Source: an uncultured Chthoniobacterales bacterium
GTDB taxonomy: Bacteria > Verrucomicrobiota > Verrucomicrobiia > Chthoniobacterales > CAKUMP01
Length of the DNA stretch: 5,992 nt
Reading direction: 5' to 3'
NCBI GenBank assembly: GCA_934667795.1
Contig: CAKUMP010000152.1
Coordinates: 1-5,992, forward strand
Program-made: the position numbers and the translations under genes
Part shown: positions 1 to 5,992 of the stretch, one piece after another
Position numbering within the stretch: position 1 is the stretch's first letter
Layout of the letters: the number at the start of each line of letters is the position of its first letter
The notes under the pieces: generated by a model
The model's input: the letters and a program-made list of their open reading frames with translations, nothing else
Told to the model about the DNA's origin: nothing
The model's database searches: none

Positions 1-110
1 GTCTAATATATCCCGTCTTCATAAATTTTCCTTCCCAAACACAACTTTCCTCCTGTATTTTTTGTCTCCATGCAAAAGTTTCCCCTAAAAAACACCCCCC
101 ATCCCCTCAT
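1..110. other. Noncoding upstream region with a possible divergent gene start
   Basis: This stretch is pyrimidine-rich on the + strand and shows no convincing coding frame. On the minus strand an ATG at 22-20 is preceded at normal spacing by a purine-rich AAGGA sequence, and the frame reads MKTGYIR before leaving the window. This could be the start of a divergently transcribed gene. A second minus-strand ATG at 71-69, with AGGGGA upstream, opens a 22-codon frame that stops at 5-3. An AGGAGG sits inside that frame, at about 50-55. Either could be real or chance, because purine-rich strands produce Shine-Dalgarno-like runs easily. Only seven codons of the first candidate are visible, so no product can be named. 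Confidence 0.25.
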
Positions 111-140
111 TTGAAAATTATTAACCTCTTAGAATAGAAT
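111..140 (+). promoter_or_regulatory. Candidate sigma-70-type promoter for the outer-membrane protein gene
   Basis: TTGAAA at 111-116 and TAGAAT at 135-140 each match the -35 and -10 consensus at five of six positions, with an 18-base spacer. The -10 box ends 12 bases before the ATG at 153, so the predicted transcript would have a leader of only a few bases. No Shine-Dalgarno sequence lies before that ATG; the stretch is A-rich. The call is by eye and the region is AT-rich, so chance matches are possible. Confidence 0.4.
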
Positions 141-152
141 AAAACAAAAACC

Positions 153-917
153 ATGAAATTTATAAATTCCCTACCGTGCGCTTGCGCACTTATGGCAGTC
201 GCGTCTTCCATGACCATTGCCCCGGTAATGGCAGGCAGTACGACCGCCGTTTCCGATAAGGCTCTTGTGATTGAAGAATCCACAGAAAAATGGTGGGAAG
301 TAGAGTTCACCCTCGGGTACGACAGTAAATACATCTGGCGCGGACTCAACTTTCTAGGCAATAAAGGAATTGCAACCGGAGACTTGAATTTTTCTGCCTA
401 TGGACTGAATGCCGGTGTATGGTATGCAGAAGGACTGGATACCCATTACCATGAAGTCAATTTCTATGGTTCTTATGGACATGACTTCGGTCCGATCGCA
501 CTCGAAGCAGGATACCTTTATTACTACTACCCTACCGATCCTGAACCTAATAAAACACACGAAGTTTATATCGCGGCCAGCACCTCCGTCATTCCTTACA
601 TCACCCCATCCCTTGCCTTTTATTATGATGTGGATGTCTATGAAGGCGGATACCTCGAATTGCGTTTTGACGGTAGTTTTCCGGTTTATAAAGAAATCGT
701 CAGCCTGGAACCATGGGTTTCTGTTTCTTACGACTTTGATCTGATGACGGAAGGAAACAGTTGGAACAACTTCGAACTCGGTGTTGCTGTTCCTTTCCAA
801 ATCACTGACTATCTCTCATTTCGCGCATACTTTGCCGCGAGCTTCCCGGTGGAAGAGTTAAAGAAATATGAGGATAACGAAGCCTGGGCTGGAGCTTCCC
901 TGACATTCACGTTCTAG
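153..917 (+). CDS. Exported outer-membrane beta-barrel protein (TIGR02001-like)
   Basis: The product is 254 residues. Residues 1-27 form a signal peptide with a hydrophobic core and an Ala-x-Ala-like end (VMA), so cleavage is likely before Gly28. From about residue 48 the chain is a series of short amphipathic beta strands rich in Tyr, Trp and Phe with alternating hydrophobic residues. It ends in Phe (LTFTF), the usual C-terminal signature of outer-membrane barrels. The segment GYDSKYIWRGLNF near residues 55-67 resembles the N-terminal motif of the uncharacterised TIGR02001 family of Gram-negative exported proteins. The likely location is the outer membrane; a pore or structural role is possible but no substrate can be inferred. 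The ATG at 153 is the natural start because it begins the signal peptide, although no Shine-Dalgarno precedes it. The gene is monocistronic, converges with the operon to its right, and is followed by a hairpin terminator. The barrel call is firm; the family assignment is from recall of the motif. Confidence 0.8.
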   Translation: MKFINSLPCACALMAVASSMTIAPVMAGSTTAVSDKALVIEESTEKWWEVEFTLGYDSKYIWRGLNFLGNKGIATGDLNFSAYGLNAGVWYAEGLDTHYHEVNFYGSYGHDFGPIALEAGYLYYYYPTDPEPNKTHEVYIAASTSVIPYITPSLAFYYDVDVYEGGYLELRFDGSFPVYKEIVSLEPWVSVSYDFDLMTEGNSWNNFELGVAVPFQITDYLSFRAYFAASFPVEELKKYEDNEAWAGASLTFTF

Positions 918-941
918 AGCATTCGAATAAACCAAACACAC

Positions 942-974
942 AAGGGTCACAGGTTCACGCCTGCGACCTTTTTT
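942..974 (+). terminator. Rho-independent terminator between convergent genes
   Basis: The arms 942-953 and 960-971 pair over 12 positions, with one A-C mismatch (949/964) and one G-T wobble (944/969), around a six-base loop at 954-959. A run of six T at 969-974 overlaps the end of the 3' arm. It begins 24 bases after the stop of the barrel gene, so it serves the + strand. On the minus strand the same hairpin starts about ten bases after the stop at 981 but is followed by the poorer tail GTGTGTTTGG, so it may act weakly for the operon as well. Confidence 0.75.
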
Positions 975-980
975 AGGCTC

Positions 981-1685
981 TTACTCGGTCCAGCGTCCAC
1001 CTGCGGTTGAAATAATCGGCAGAGTATGCGTTTGATAGTACGTTTTTCCGATGGCGCCTCGCATGGGAATCCCTGTTGCGCTGCGCCATTTTCCACTCAT
1101 ACTTTCCCCGGTATGACACCCCCAGCTCACCACTTCTGCCCGGCGGGCAAATATTCCTTTTCGAATTTGTGAAAGCTCATCTTCATGCAGGTAAACTTTC
1201 GACGCACTGTCAATTTCATTAGAATAATCAAACATGAAACAGGCCCGATTCGAATGTCCAAAATAATCAAAGGTCAGGATTTTATAATGATCCCGCGGTT
1301 GTCCGTAATTCATATAGCGGATCAACTCTGCTGTTTGGCTGAAATAAACCAGCCTTACATTTCCAAATGCTCTGGGGATACTTTCGATAATCCCGAACAT
1401 ATCCTTTGGTTCTTCTTTTACTCGCCGGACATAGGCAGGGCGATAAACAAACCAGGTAATCGGTGTATGAGGCCCATACTCGGCGCGCAGTTCTTCTATA
1501 CGAATACGTGCTGCACGAATAAAATTCAGCCACCATTTATCATGCGGCTCCGCTTTGTATTTCTCCCACTGCATCATTGTCACGCCCCCGCTAACAATCA
1601 AATGTTCGCCCTGTTCCGCTTGGGCAGAAGGGATCCCGCCACCTAATACAAATCCGCACAATAAAATGATAAAAAGCCGCGTCAT
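981..1685 (-). CDS. Exported protein of unknown family, possibly clan-CD (caspase-like) cysteine peptidase-like
   Basis: The product is 234 residues from the ATG at 1685. I chose this start because it gives a clean signal peptide (MTRLF, hydrophobic core, AQA end) with cleavage likely after Ala23. A TTG at 1730 in the same frame would add 15 residues ahead of the signal and is less likely. The mature part is mixed alpha/beta. Two motifs stand out: a hydrophobic strand leading into DYFGHSN, with His144, and VVSWGCHTGES, with Cys190. A His after one strand and a Cys after the next, 46 residues apart, is the arrangement of clan-CD peptidases (caspase, gingipain, CHAT). The usual His-Gly is His-Ser here, so this is an inference from pattern, not a recognised family. 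A conserved-looking WFVYRPAYVRR segment lies at residues 78-88. The gene is last in the operon, 62 bases after the regulator gene, and the protein probably acts in the periplasm or outside. Only a weak GAAG precedes the ATG. Confidence 0.65.
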   Translation of the reverse strand: MTRLFIILLCGFVLGGGIPSAQAEQGEHLIVSGGVTMMQWEKYKAEPHDKWWLNFIRAARIRIEELRAEYGPHTPITWFVYRPAYVRRVKEEPKDMFGIIESIPRAFGNVRLVYFSQTAELIRYMNYGQPRDHYKILTFDYFGHSNRACFMFDYSNEIDSASKVYLHEDELSQIRKGIFARRAEVVSWGCHTGESMSGKWRSATGIPMRGAIGKTYYQTHTLPIISTAGGRWTE

Positions 1686-1747
1686 GATAGCTTCAAGAAA
1701 CCAGAATTCTCGAACTTTGCAAGGAATCAAATTTTTCTCACTTATTC

Positions 1748-4615
1748 TCAGCGTTCATTTCCGACAGGTTGGTCATCGCGCACCGTACGGAATCCTACGC
1801 GCACATCCGGTTGTTCCGGTAAAAGCACCAGCGAACGTCGGGTCACCTTCACATCCGGCTGACGCGTCGCACGATCCAGGGAATGGAAATTCCCCCCACG
1901 CACGACCGGGATATTCTGGTCCGGTTTCCTTGGATCCGGCGCCCATGTGCCGGTCCATTCACTGACATTCCCTGCCATATTGAGCGCATTATAAGGGCTG
2001 ACATCTCCCGTCATTACATCGACAGGTGCCCAGCGGTTATACCCATCGATCGAGCCTGGCGCTCGGGGGTTATCCGCATAATCCGCGGAAGAATTCGCAC
2101 GTTTATTGTCATACTCATTTCCCCATGGATACACAAACCCTTCTGTTCCGCGTGCCGCCTTTTCCCATTCCTGTTCCGTAGGCAAACGATGCCCTTTCCA
2201 CTTGGCATACGCATACGCATCATACCAGTCGATATTAAATATGGGAAAATTGATCTCCAGGTTTACCCCATCGAAAGTCACTTTCTTCTTCGTGGCAGAC
2301 TCCCACATCAAATCCCAGCGCAATGGCGTATGAGATTTCCCCTTAGGTTGATTTTCATGGTCATACTCGGTGGTAGGATTTTTTTTCAGATCATCCAGAA
2401 ACTGCTTGTACATCCCGATTGAAACCTCATAACGATCAATCCAGAAAGTTGGCAATTCGACTTTTTCTCCATCCTGATAAATAAACTCCCCTGCCGGAAC
2501 CTCTACCATTTTGGAAAAGTCCTGAATACTGTTTGCAAAGAAAAGTTTATAAATCAAAACGCCAACGACCAGCCAGAGCAATGCAAATACCCCGAGGGTG
2601 CTGTACAACATTGCTTTCTTTTGCCGTTTCCGTTCTTCTTCCACCGCACGAATCGCGGCTTCGTCTTTTTCACTCAGTTTATACGCATCTTTAGGAACCA
2701 CTTTTGGCTCCAATGCCCGCACATCCTGAATTAAGGCACCCCAGGATAAATATCCTGCAGGTCCGTCAATTTTCATTTTCGTCAATAAATTTCGCACTTC
2801 AGGCGAAACCGCGACCCCTTCCTGTACCGCCTGCGTCACAATGATCGACAACTGCTGAATTTCTTTCTGAATCCCAATCTGTTGATCCGCCTGGATTTTT
2901 GCCAGGTTTGCTAACCGTGGCGCATCTTTCATATCCAGAAAAATCTTGGATGCATCCAATGGATCATGCGGAATCTTTTGATGACTCAAGTAAGATAATG
3001 ACTCTGCAACGACACGAATGACGCGCAATGCGACCTGATCCTGGATCGGAGTCCCTTGCGAAATAAAGTCTTCCAGCGTATGTCCTTCAATGAACTCTCG
3101 CGTATAATAATAAAGGCCATTTGCTTCGCCTGCCTCATACACGGAAATAATCGACGCATGTTGCACATTCGCTTTCGCGCTGGCATCCGCAATGAAGCGT
3201 TGCACCGCTTCCGGGTTCAAATGATGCTCCTGGTCCAGAACCTTTAGCACCACCTGACGATTCATATTAATCTGATTTGCCTCATACGCCACGCCCCATT
3301 CTCCTGTTCCCAGAATGCGTGTTACCTGATACTCCCCAATCTGTTTCCCTATCAGGCCCGCATCCGCGTCCGCCTCACCTTCTTCATGCCGGGACTCATC
3401 TCTCCGTCGAACCCCTTCCATGACAATGTGTTCCCAGCCACTCTGAATAGAACGTTTATCTGTCAACACCCCTTCATCGGCCTCAAACTCACCAAAATCC
3501 CACGAAATAATTTCATATACCGCTTCTTCTGCTGTCAGAGCCCCACAGACCGCATGCACAATCCGCCCTTCCTGAATGAAAATCACCCCTTTATTTACGC
3601 CTTTGGAAATTTTCAGTCGTCCAGTCCGGCGACTGATACAATACATCTGAATGATATCCACCAACTGAAATTGGTCCAGTTTTCCGGTGAATCCCTGCTT
3701 CTGCATCAGATGCGACAAATTCGCGGTCATCCCGGAACCTTTGGTCGCCGGTTTGACATCTTCTCCATGATCTTCCTTGACCGAAATTCCTCCTCCACTT
3801 GTATCCGTTTCCTGCTCGGCCTCCTGTGAAGAAACGGGCGCAGAAACTTCCGGTGCTACCGCTGCTGGCGCCGAAGTCGGTGTCGCAACAGGAGTTGCGG
3901 TCGGCGCTGCGGGTTTCGCAACGGGCACAGCGGCCGGTGTTGCAACAGGAATGGCAGTTGGCGCTGCGGGTTTCGCAACGGGCACTGCGGTCGGTGTTGC
4001 AACAGGAGTGGCAGTTGGCACTGCGGGTTTCGCAACGGGCACTGCGGTCGGTGTTGCAACAGGAGTGGCAGTTGGCACTGCGGGTTTCGCAACGGGGGTT
4101 GCGGTTGGTTTCGCAACAGGAGTGGCAGTCGGCGTCGCGGGTTTCGCAACGGGCACTGCGGCTGGTGTCGCAACAGGAGTTGCGGTCGGCGCTGCGGGTT
4201 TCGCAACGGGGGTTGCGGTTGGTACGGCTGGCGTTGCAACAGAAGTTGTCTGCACCTGTGGAGGAATCGTGCCTGCCAGCGTTTTTACCAAACGTAACAA
4301 AACCTCACTCTGAATCGGCTTCTGGAGCACCGGACACCCTTGAACCCGGTCCGCGTGTTCGCTAAGATCATACCCCGTAATAAAAACCGTTTTCAGATTC
4401 GGCAAATCCTGCAGAAGGTGTTCCCTCAAATCAAATCCACTATGAGATTCCATCACCACATCGGTAATCAACAAATCCAAGCCCCCCATCTGGATAATTT
4501 TATCTACCGCCTGCTCTACACTTTCCGCAGATTCCGCAGCATAGCCAGCTTCACCCAGAATATATACCATCTGGTCCAGAATTGCTTTTTCATCATCAAC
4601 GATGATTATTTTCAT
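1748..4615 (-). CDS. Hybrid membrane signalling protein: receiver, PATAN, pseudokinase, TM, FGE-like
   Basis: The product is 955 residues. Residues 1-116 form a CheY-type receiver domain with acidic pair Asp7/Asp8, phospho-acceptor Asp52, Thr80 and Lys99 all present. Residues about 122-262 are a Pro/Ala/Thr/Val/Lys repeat linker. Residues 296-385 match DUF4388/PATAN (FTGKLDQFQLVDIIQMY, TGRLKI, IFIQEGRIVHA, ISWDFGEFEAD). Residues 425-610 have a Ser/Thr-kinase fold with glycine loop GTGEWG (436-441) and Lys458. The HRD site reads HDP (550-552) and DFG reads NLA (570-572), so it is probably a pseudokinase. A basic KRQKK (663-667) precedes one membrane helix at about 669-693, which puts the N-terminal part in the cytoplasm. 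Residues 702-946 are an FGE-sulfatase/SUMF1-type domain (FWIDRYEVS, GHRLPTEQEWEKAARG, YPWGNEYD, NMAGNVSEWT, VRGGNF, GFRTVR), predicted periplasmic. No cysteine occurs after residue 357, so formylglycine-generating chemistry is unlikely. The ATG at 4615 begins the first receiver strand, which fixes the start. The upstream gene ends 24 bases before it, consistent with an operon. No cognate histidine kinase is visible. Confidence 0.9.
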   Translation of the reverse strand: MKIIIVDDEKAILDQMVYILGEAGYAAESAESVEQAVDKIIQMGGLDLLITDVVMESHSGFDLREHLLQDLPNLKTVFITGYDLSEHADRVQGCPVLQKPIQSEVLLRLVKTLAGTIPPQVQTTSVATPAVPTATPVAKPAAPTATPVATPAAVPVAKPATPTATPVAKPTATPVAKPAVPTATPVATPTAVPVAKPAVPTATPVATPTAVPVAKPAAPTAIPVATPAAVPVAKPAAPTATPVATPTSAPAAVAPEVSAPVSSQEAEQETDTSGGGISVKEDHGEDVKPATKGSGMTANLSHLMQKQGFTGKLDQFQLVDIIQMYCISRRTGRLKISKGVNKGVIFIQEGRIVHAVCGALTAEEAVYEIISWDFGEFEADEGVLTDKRSIQSGWEHIVMEGVRRRDESRHEEGEADADAGLIGKQIGEYQVTRILGTGEWGVAYEANQINMNRQVVLKVLDQEHHLNPEAVQRFIADASAKANVQHASIISVYEAGEANGLYYYTREFIEGHTLEDFISQGTPIQDQVALRVIRVVAESLSYLSHQKIPHDPLDASKIFLDMKDAPRLANLAKIQADQQIGIQKEIQQLSIIVTQAVQEGVAVSPEVRNLLTKMKIDGPAGYLSWGALIQDVRALEPKVVPKDAYKLSEKDEAAIRAVEEERKRQKKAMLYSTLGVFALLWLVVGVLIYKLFFANSIQDFSKMVEVPAGEFIYQDGEKVELPTFWIDRYEVSIGMYKQFLDDLKKNPTTEYDHENQPKGKSHTPLRWDLMWESATKKKVTFDGVNLEINFPIFNIDWYDAYAYAKWKGHRLPTEQEWEKAARGTEGFVYPWGNEYDNKRANSSADYADNPRAPGSIDGYNRWAPVDVMTGDVSPYNALNMAGNVSEWTGTWAPDPRKPDQNIPVVRGGNFHSLDRATRQPDVKVTRRSLVLLPEQPDVRVGFRTVRDDQPVGNER
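3850..4248 (-). repeat. 57-bp in-frame tandem repeat encoding a Pro/Ala/Thr linker
   Basis: Five full 57-base units run 3907-3963, 3964-4020, 4021-4077, 4078-4134 and 4135-4191, with degenerate partial copies at both ends. Units 3964-4020 and 4021-4077 are identical at every base; the others differ at a few positions. Each unit encodes 19 residues, typified by VAKPAVPTATPVATPTAVP, and covers roughly residues 142-237 of the hybrid signalling protein. The unit length is a multiple of three, so gain or loss of copies keeps the frame. The linker, unstructured and slightly basic, separates the receiver from the PATAN domain. Confidence 0.95.
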
Positions 4616-4639
4616 AATTAATCGGGGTTAACATTTATA

Positions 4640-5761
4640 CTACTCTTCCACCTGTAAAGCAGGCGGAAACAAAGTCAATAGTCGTACGGGATCAGCTCTT
4701 ACATCCTCCAACTGATCCACATAATATAATCGGACAATATATCCAAGATAACTTCGGGTTTCTTCAAAAGAAAAATCGTCATCCTGGGCATTTTCTGTAC
4801 TTTTTTCTTCTTTTTTGGGTTGGATATAAGAAATTTCCAATACCTCTACACCGCCATCTTTCCAGTCTGCGGGAGCAGTTGTCCACTCGGACTTCACATC
4901 CGCATTTGTTAAAACAATATTTTCGCCATCCAGCAGATCATAGAAAAACACCTGAACGATCACATCTTCCAGATTAATGGCCTGTCCGGCTCTAGCTTTA
5001 ATACCAACACGCAAAGTAACTTTTTGTTCAACTGAAGGGTCTTCCACCTCCCGTGCTTCGACCTCAATCAATCCCAGTAACGAGCCGGGCTGCAACCCTT
5101 CTTCATCGCGTCCGGCACCGGGTACCATCTCGGTGAATGCCTGACTGGGATTTGCCAGCATGGGCTGTAATTTCATTTCCGCCAACTGCCGCAATGCACC
5201 TGCCGCATCTCCCAATTCCAAAACCCGACGCCAGTACTCTGCCGATTTATTCGTCAACCCCATCATTTCATAAGTCATTGCAATCTCGGAAACCACGAGT
5301 GGGTTATCCATTGCAAATGTCTGTGCCTCGCGCAATTTCACAAGAGCAGCCTGCATATCGCCTTTCTCTCGCATCCCGCGTGCCTGCTCAATAAGTTTTG
5401 AAATACGTATTTCCACCGGAGGCAGCACCGCTTCCGGATCACGTGAAGGCGTCTCCAGCGTACGGGGAGCCGGTGTCGCCAAAGGTTCTACAGATTCCTG
5501 CGGAGTTTTTGGCAATGCGGCTTCCACTAATGCCCGTTCTAACGCCGCCACATCCACTGGTTCCGCAGGTGTCACTTCTGTCGATTCAGCCACGCGTGCT
5601 CCTTCCGAAACGGTTTTTTTATCCGTTTCGGTCAATTTAAAAAACGCATATATAATCAACCCAATCTGTATAACTGCTACGATACCAATAACAGTTATGG
5701 CCACGGAAAAGGTCCGACCTACCGTTGCGCGTGGTATTGGGGGTGTTGATTGCGATCCCAT
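4640..5761 (-). CDS. Membrane-anchored TPR protein of unknown function
   Basis: The product is 373 residues. A short N-terminal tail with Arg11 and Arg16 leads to one hydrophobic helix at about residues 17-42, with no obvious signal-peptidase site, so it is probably an uncleaved anchor. Residues 45-117 are a low-complexity Pro/Ala/Glu/Thr spacer. Residues about 120-190 form at least two TPR-like helical pairs (ARGMREKGDMQAALVKLREA; AMTYEMMGLTNKSAEYWRRV), which usually bind protein partners. Residues 225-370 are a beta-rich domain with an acidic insert near 316-332, which I do not recognise. The larger part is probably periplasmic, but the charge balance around the helix is ambiguous. It is the first gene of the minus-strand operon, 24 bases upstream of the receiver-pseudokinase gene, which suggests a partner role in the same membrane assembly. 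The ATG at 5761 has no clear Shine-Dalgarno; a promoter-like pair ends ten bases before it. Confidence 0.8.
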   Translation of the reverse strand: MGSQSTPPIPRATVGRTFSVAITVIGIVAVIQIGLIIYAFFKLTETDKKTVSEGARVAESTEVTPAEPVDVAALERALVEAALPKTPQESVEPLATPAPRTLETPSRDPEAVLPPVEIRISKLIEQARGMREKGDMQAALVKLREAQTFAMDNPLVVSEIAMTYEMMGLTNKSAEYWRRVLELGDAAGALRQLAEMKLQPMLANPSQAFTEMVPGAGRDEEGLQPGSLLGLIEVEAREVEDPSVEQKVTLRVGIKARAGQAINLEDVIVQVFFYDLLDGENIVLTNADVKSEWTTAPADWKDGGVEVLEISYIQPKKEEKSTENAQDDDFSFEETRSYLGYIVRLYYVDQLEDVRADPVRLLTLFPPALQVEE

Positions 5762-5771
5762 AAGGTGCTTA

Positions 5772-5800
5772 TGATTAGCGAACCGACCCCTTTATGTCAA
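5772..5800 (-). promoter_or_regulatory. Candidate promoter for the minus-strand operon
   Basis: A perfect -35 hexamer, TTGACA, is read on the minus strand at 5800-5795. With a 17-base spacer the -10 position falls on TAATCA at 5777-5772, which is a poor match. The gap to the ATG at 5761 is ten bases, so the predicted leader is only a few bases. The -35 match is strong but the -10 is weak, so the exact box is uncertain. Confidence 0.35.
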
Positions 5801-5827
5801 CGAATCACATACTTAAAAAACATTTTG

Positions 5828-5856
5828 TGGACAAACTCTGAAATTTATTCCAGAAT
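5828..5856 (+). promoter_or_regulatory. Candidate promoter for secG
   Basis: TGGACA at 5828-5833 matches the -35 consensus at five of six positions. CAGAAT at 5851-5856 matches the -10 at four of six, with a 17-base spacer. Only nine bases separate the -10 from the ATG at 5866, and no Shine-Dalgarno sequence is present. It lies back to back with the operon promoter inside the 104-base divergent region 5762-5865. Confidence 0.35.
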
Positions 5857-5865
5857 CTCCCGCTT

Positions 5866-5992
5866 ATGTTATCGGTATTTATTAACATTCTTCTTGGACT
5901 CCATATTCTGGTATCTCTTTTAATGGTTTTGGTAGTGCTCATGCAACGGCCTAAAAGCGAAGGGCTGGGTGCTGCTTTTGGCGGTGGTATGA
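5866..5992 (+). CDS. secG: SecG, preprotein translocase subunit (N-terminal part)
   Basis: The visible 42 residues contain one hydrophobic helix (about residues 4-26) followed by MQRPKSEGLGAAFGGGM. The block of Gln-Arg then Gly/Ala-rich residues after the first helix is the family signature of SecG (bacterial usual form: QxxKGxGLGAAFGG). SecG is a small inner-membrane subunit that associates with SecYE and aids SecA-driven protein export. The reading frame is open to the window end, so the second membrane helix and the C-terminus lie outside. The ATG at 5866 starts just before the first helix. The gene diverges from the signalling operon and is probably housekeeping and not functionally tied to it. 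Confidence 0.92.
   Translation, partial: MLSVFINILLGLHILVSLLMVLVVLMQRPKSEGLGAAFGGGM

Noticed and set aside
354..800. Minus-strand open frame opposite the outer-membrane protein gene
   Set aside because: It is antisense to a gene with clear signal-peptide and barrel features, and its product has no recognisable domain.
1703..1710. Eight-base palindrome AGAATTCT in the gap between the regulator gene and the exported-protein gene
   Set aside because: It is too short to count as an operator or terminator and has no T-run or second copy nearby.
1686..1730. TTG start at 1730 giving a 249-residue version of the exported protein
   Set aside because: It would put 15 mostly polar or charged residues ahead of a good signal peptide. 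The ATG at 1685 gives a standard export signal.
3907..4191. Regular array that might suggest a CRISPR or other spacer array
   Set aside because: The units are contiguous with no unique spacers, have a length that is a multiple of three and sit inside a coding frame, so this is a coding tandem repeat.
3856..4239. Second minus-strand frame through the repeat rich in Pro, Gln, Arg and Leu
   Set aside because: It is an out-of-frame reading of the same repeat, lying inside the gene for the receiver-pseudokinase protein, and has no independent support.
3777..4365. Long open frames on the + strand across the repeat (Gly/Ala/Val-rich and Arg/Gln/Leu/Ser-rich products)
   Set aside because: They exist because the 57-bp repeat lacks stop codons in several frames. 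They are low-complexity mirrors of the Pro/Ala/Thr linker, with no start signal or recognisable domain.

Overview
The window looks like chromosomal DNA of a Gram-negative bacterium from the PVC group (Verrucomicrobiota, Kiritimatiellota or Lentisphaerota). This is an inference. It rests on an outer-membrane barrel protein, a hybrid regulator joining receiver, PATAN, kinase-like and FGE-sulfatase-like domains, moderate GC content and weak Shine-Dalgarno signals. No rRNA, tRNA, CRISPR array, insertion sequence or phage gene was seen.

Layout, left to right: (1) positions 1-152 are a noncoding, pyrimidine-rich upstream region with a plausible promoter for the first gene and a possible divergent gene start at the left edge. 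(2) 153-917 (+) encodes an exported outer-membrane beta-barrel protein. (3) 942-974 is a hairpin terminator between convergent transcription units. (4) 981-5761 (-) is a probable three-gene operon. In order of transcription it encodes a membrane-anchored TPR protein (5761-4640), a 955-residue hybrid signalling protein (4615-1748) and an exported protein with a possible caspase/clan-CD-like His/Cys pair (1685-981). (5) 5762-5865 is a short divergent promoter region. (6) 5866-5992 (+) is the 5' part of secG, cut by the window end.

The most interesting part is the three-gene operon. Its middle protein carries an intact phospho-acceptor receiver domain, a Pro/Ala/Thr tandem-repeat linker, a PATAN (DUF4388) domain, a kinase fold that has lost its catalytic residues, one membrane segment and a C-terminal FGE-like domain with no cysteine. 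It therefore reads as a membrane-spanning relay or scaffold rather than an enzyme: phosphorylation is sensed inside, and a lectin-like fold is displayed outside. The flanking genes encode a second membrane protein with a predicted periplasmic TPR region and a secreted protein with a possible protease-like active site, so the three may form one envelope-associated system. The physical link is visible in the sequence; the functional link is inference.

None of the five main genes has a strong Shine-Dalgarno sequence. Three of them have promoter-like hexamers ending only 9-12 bases before the ATG, which suggests leaderless or very short-leader transcripts.
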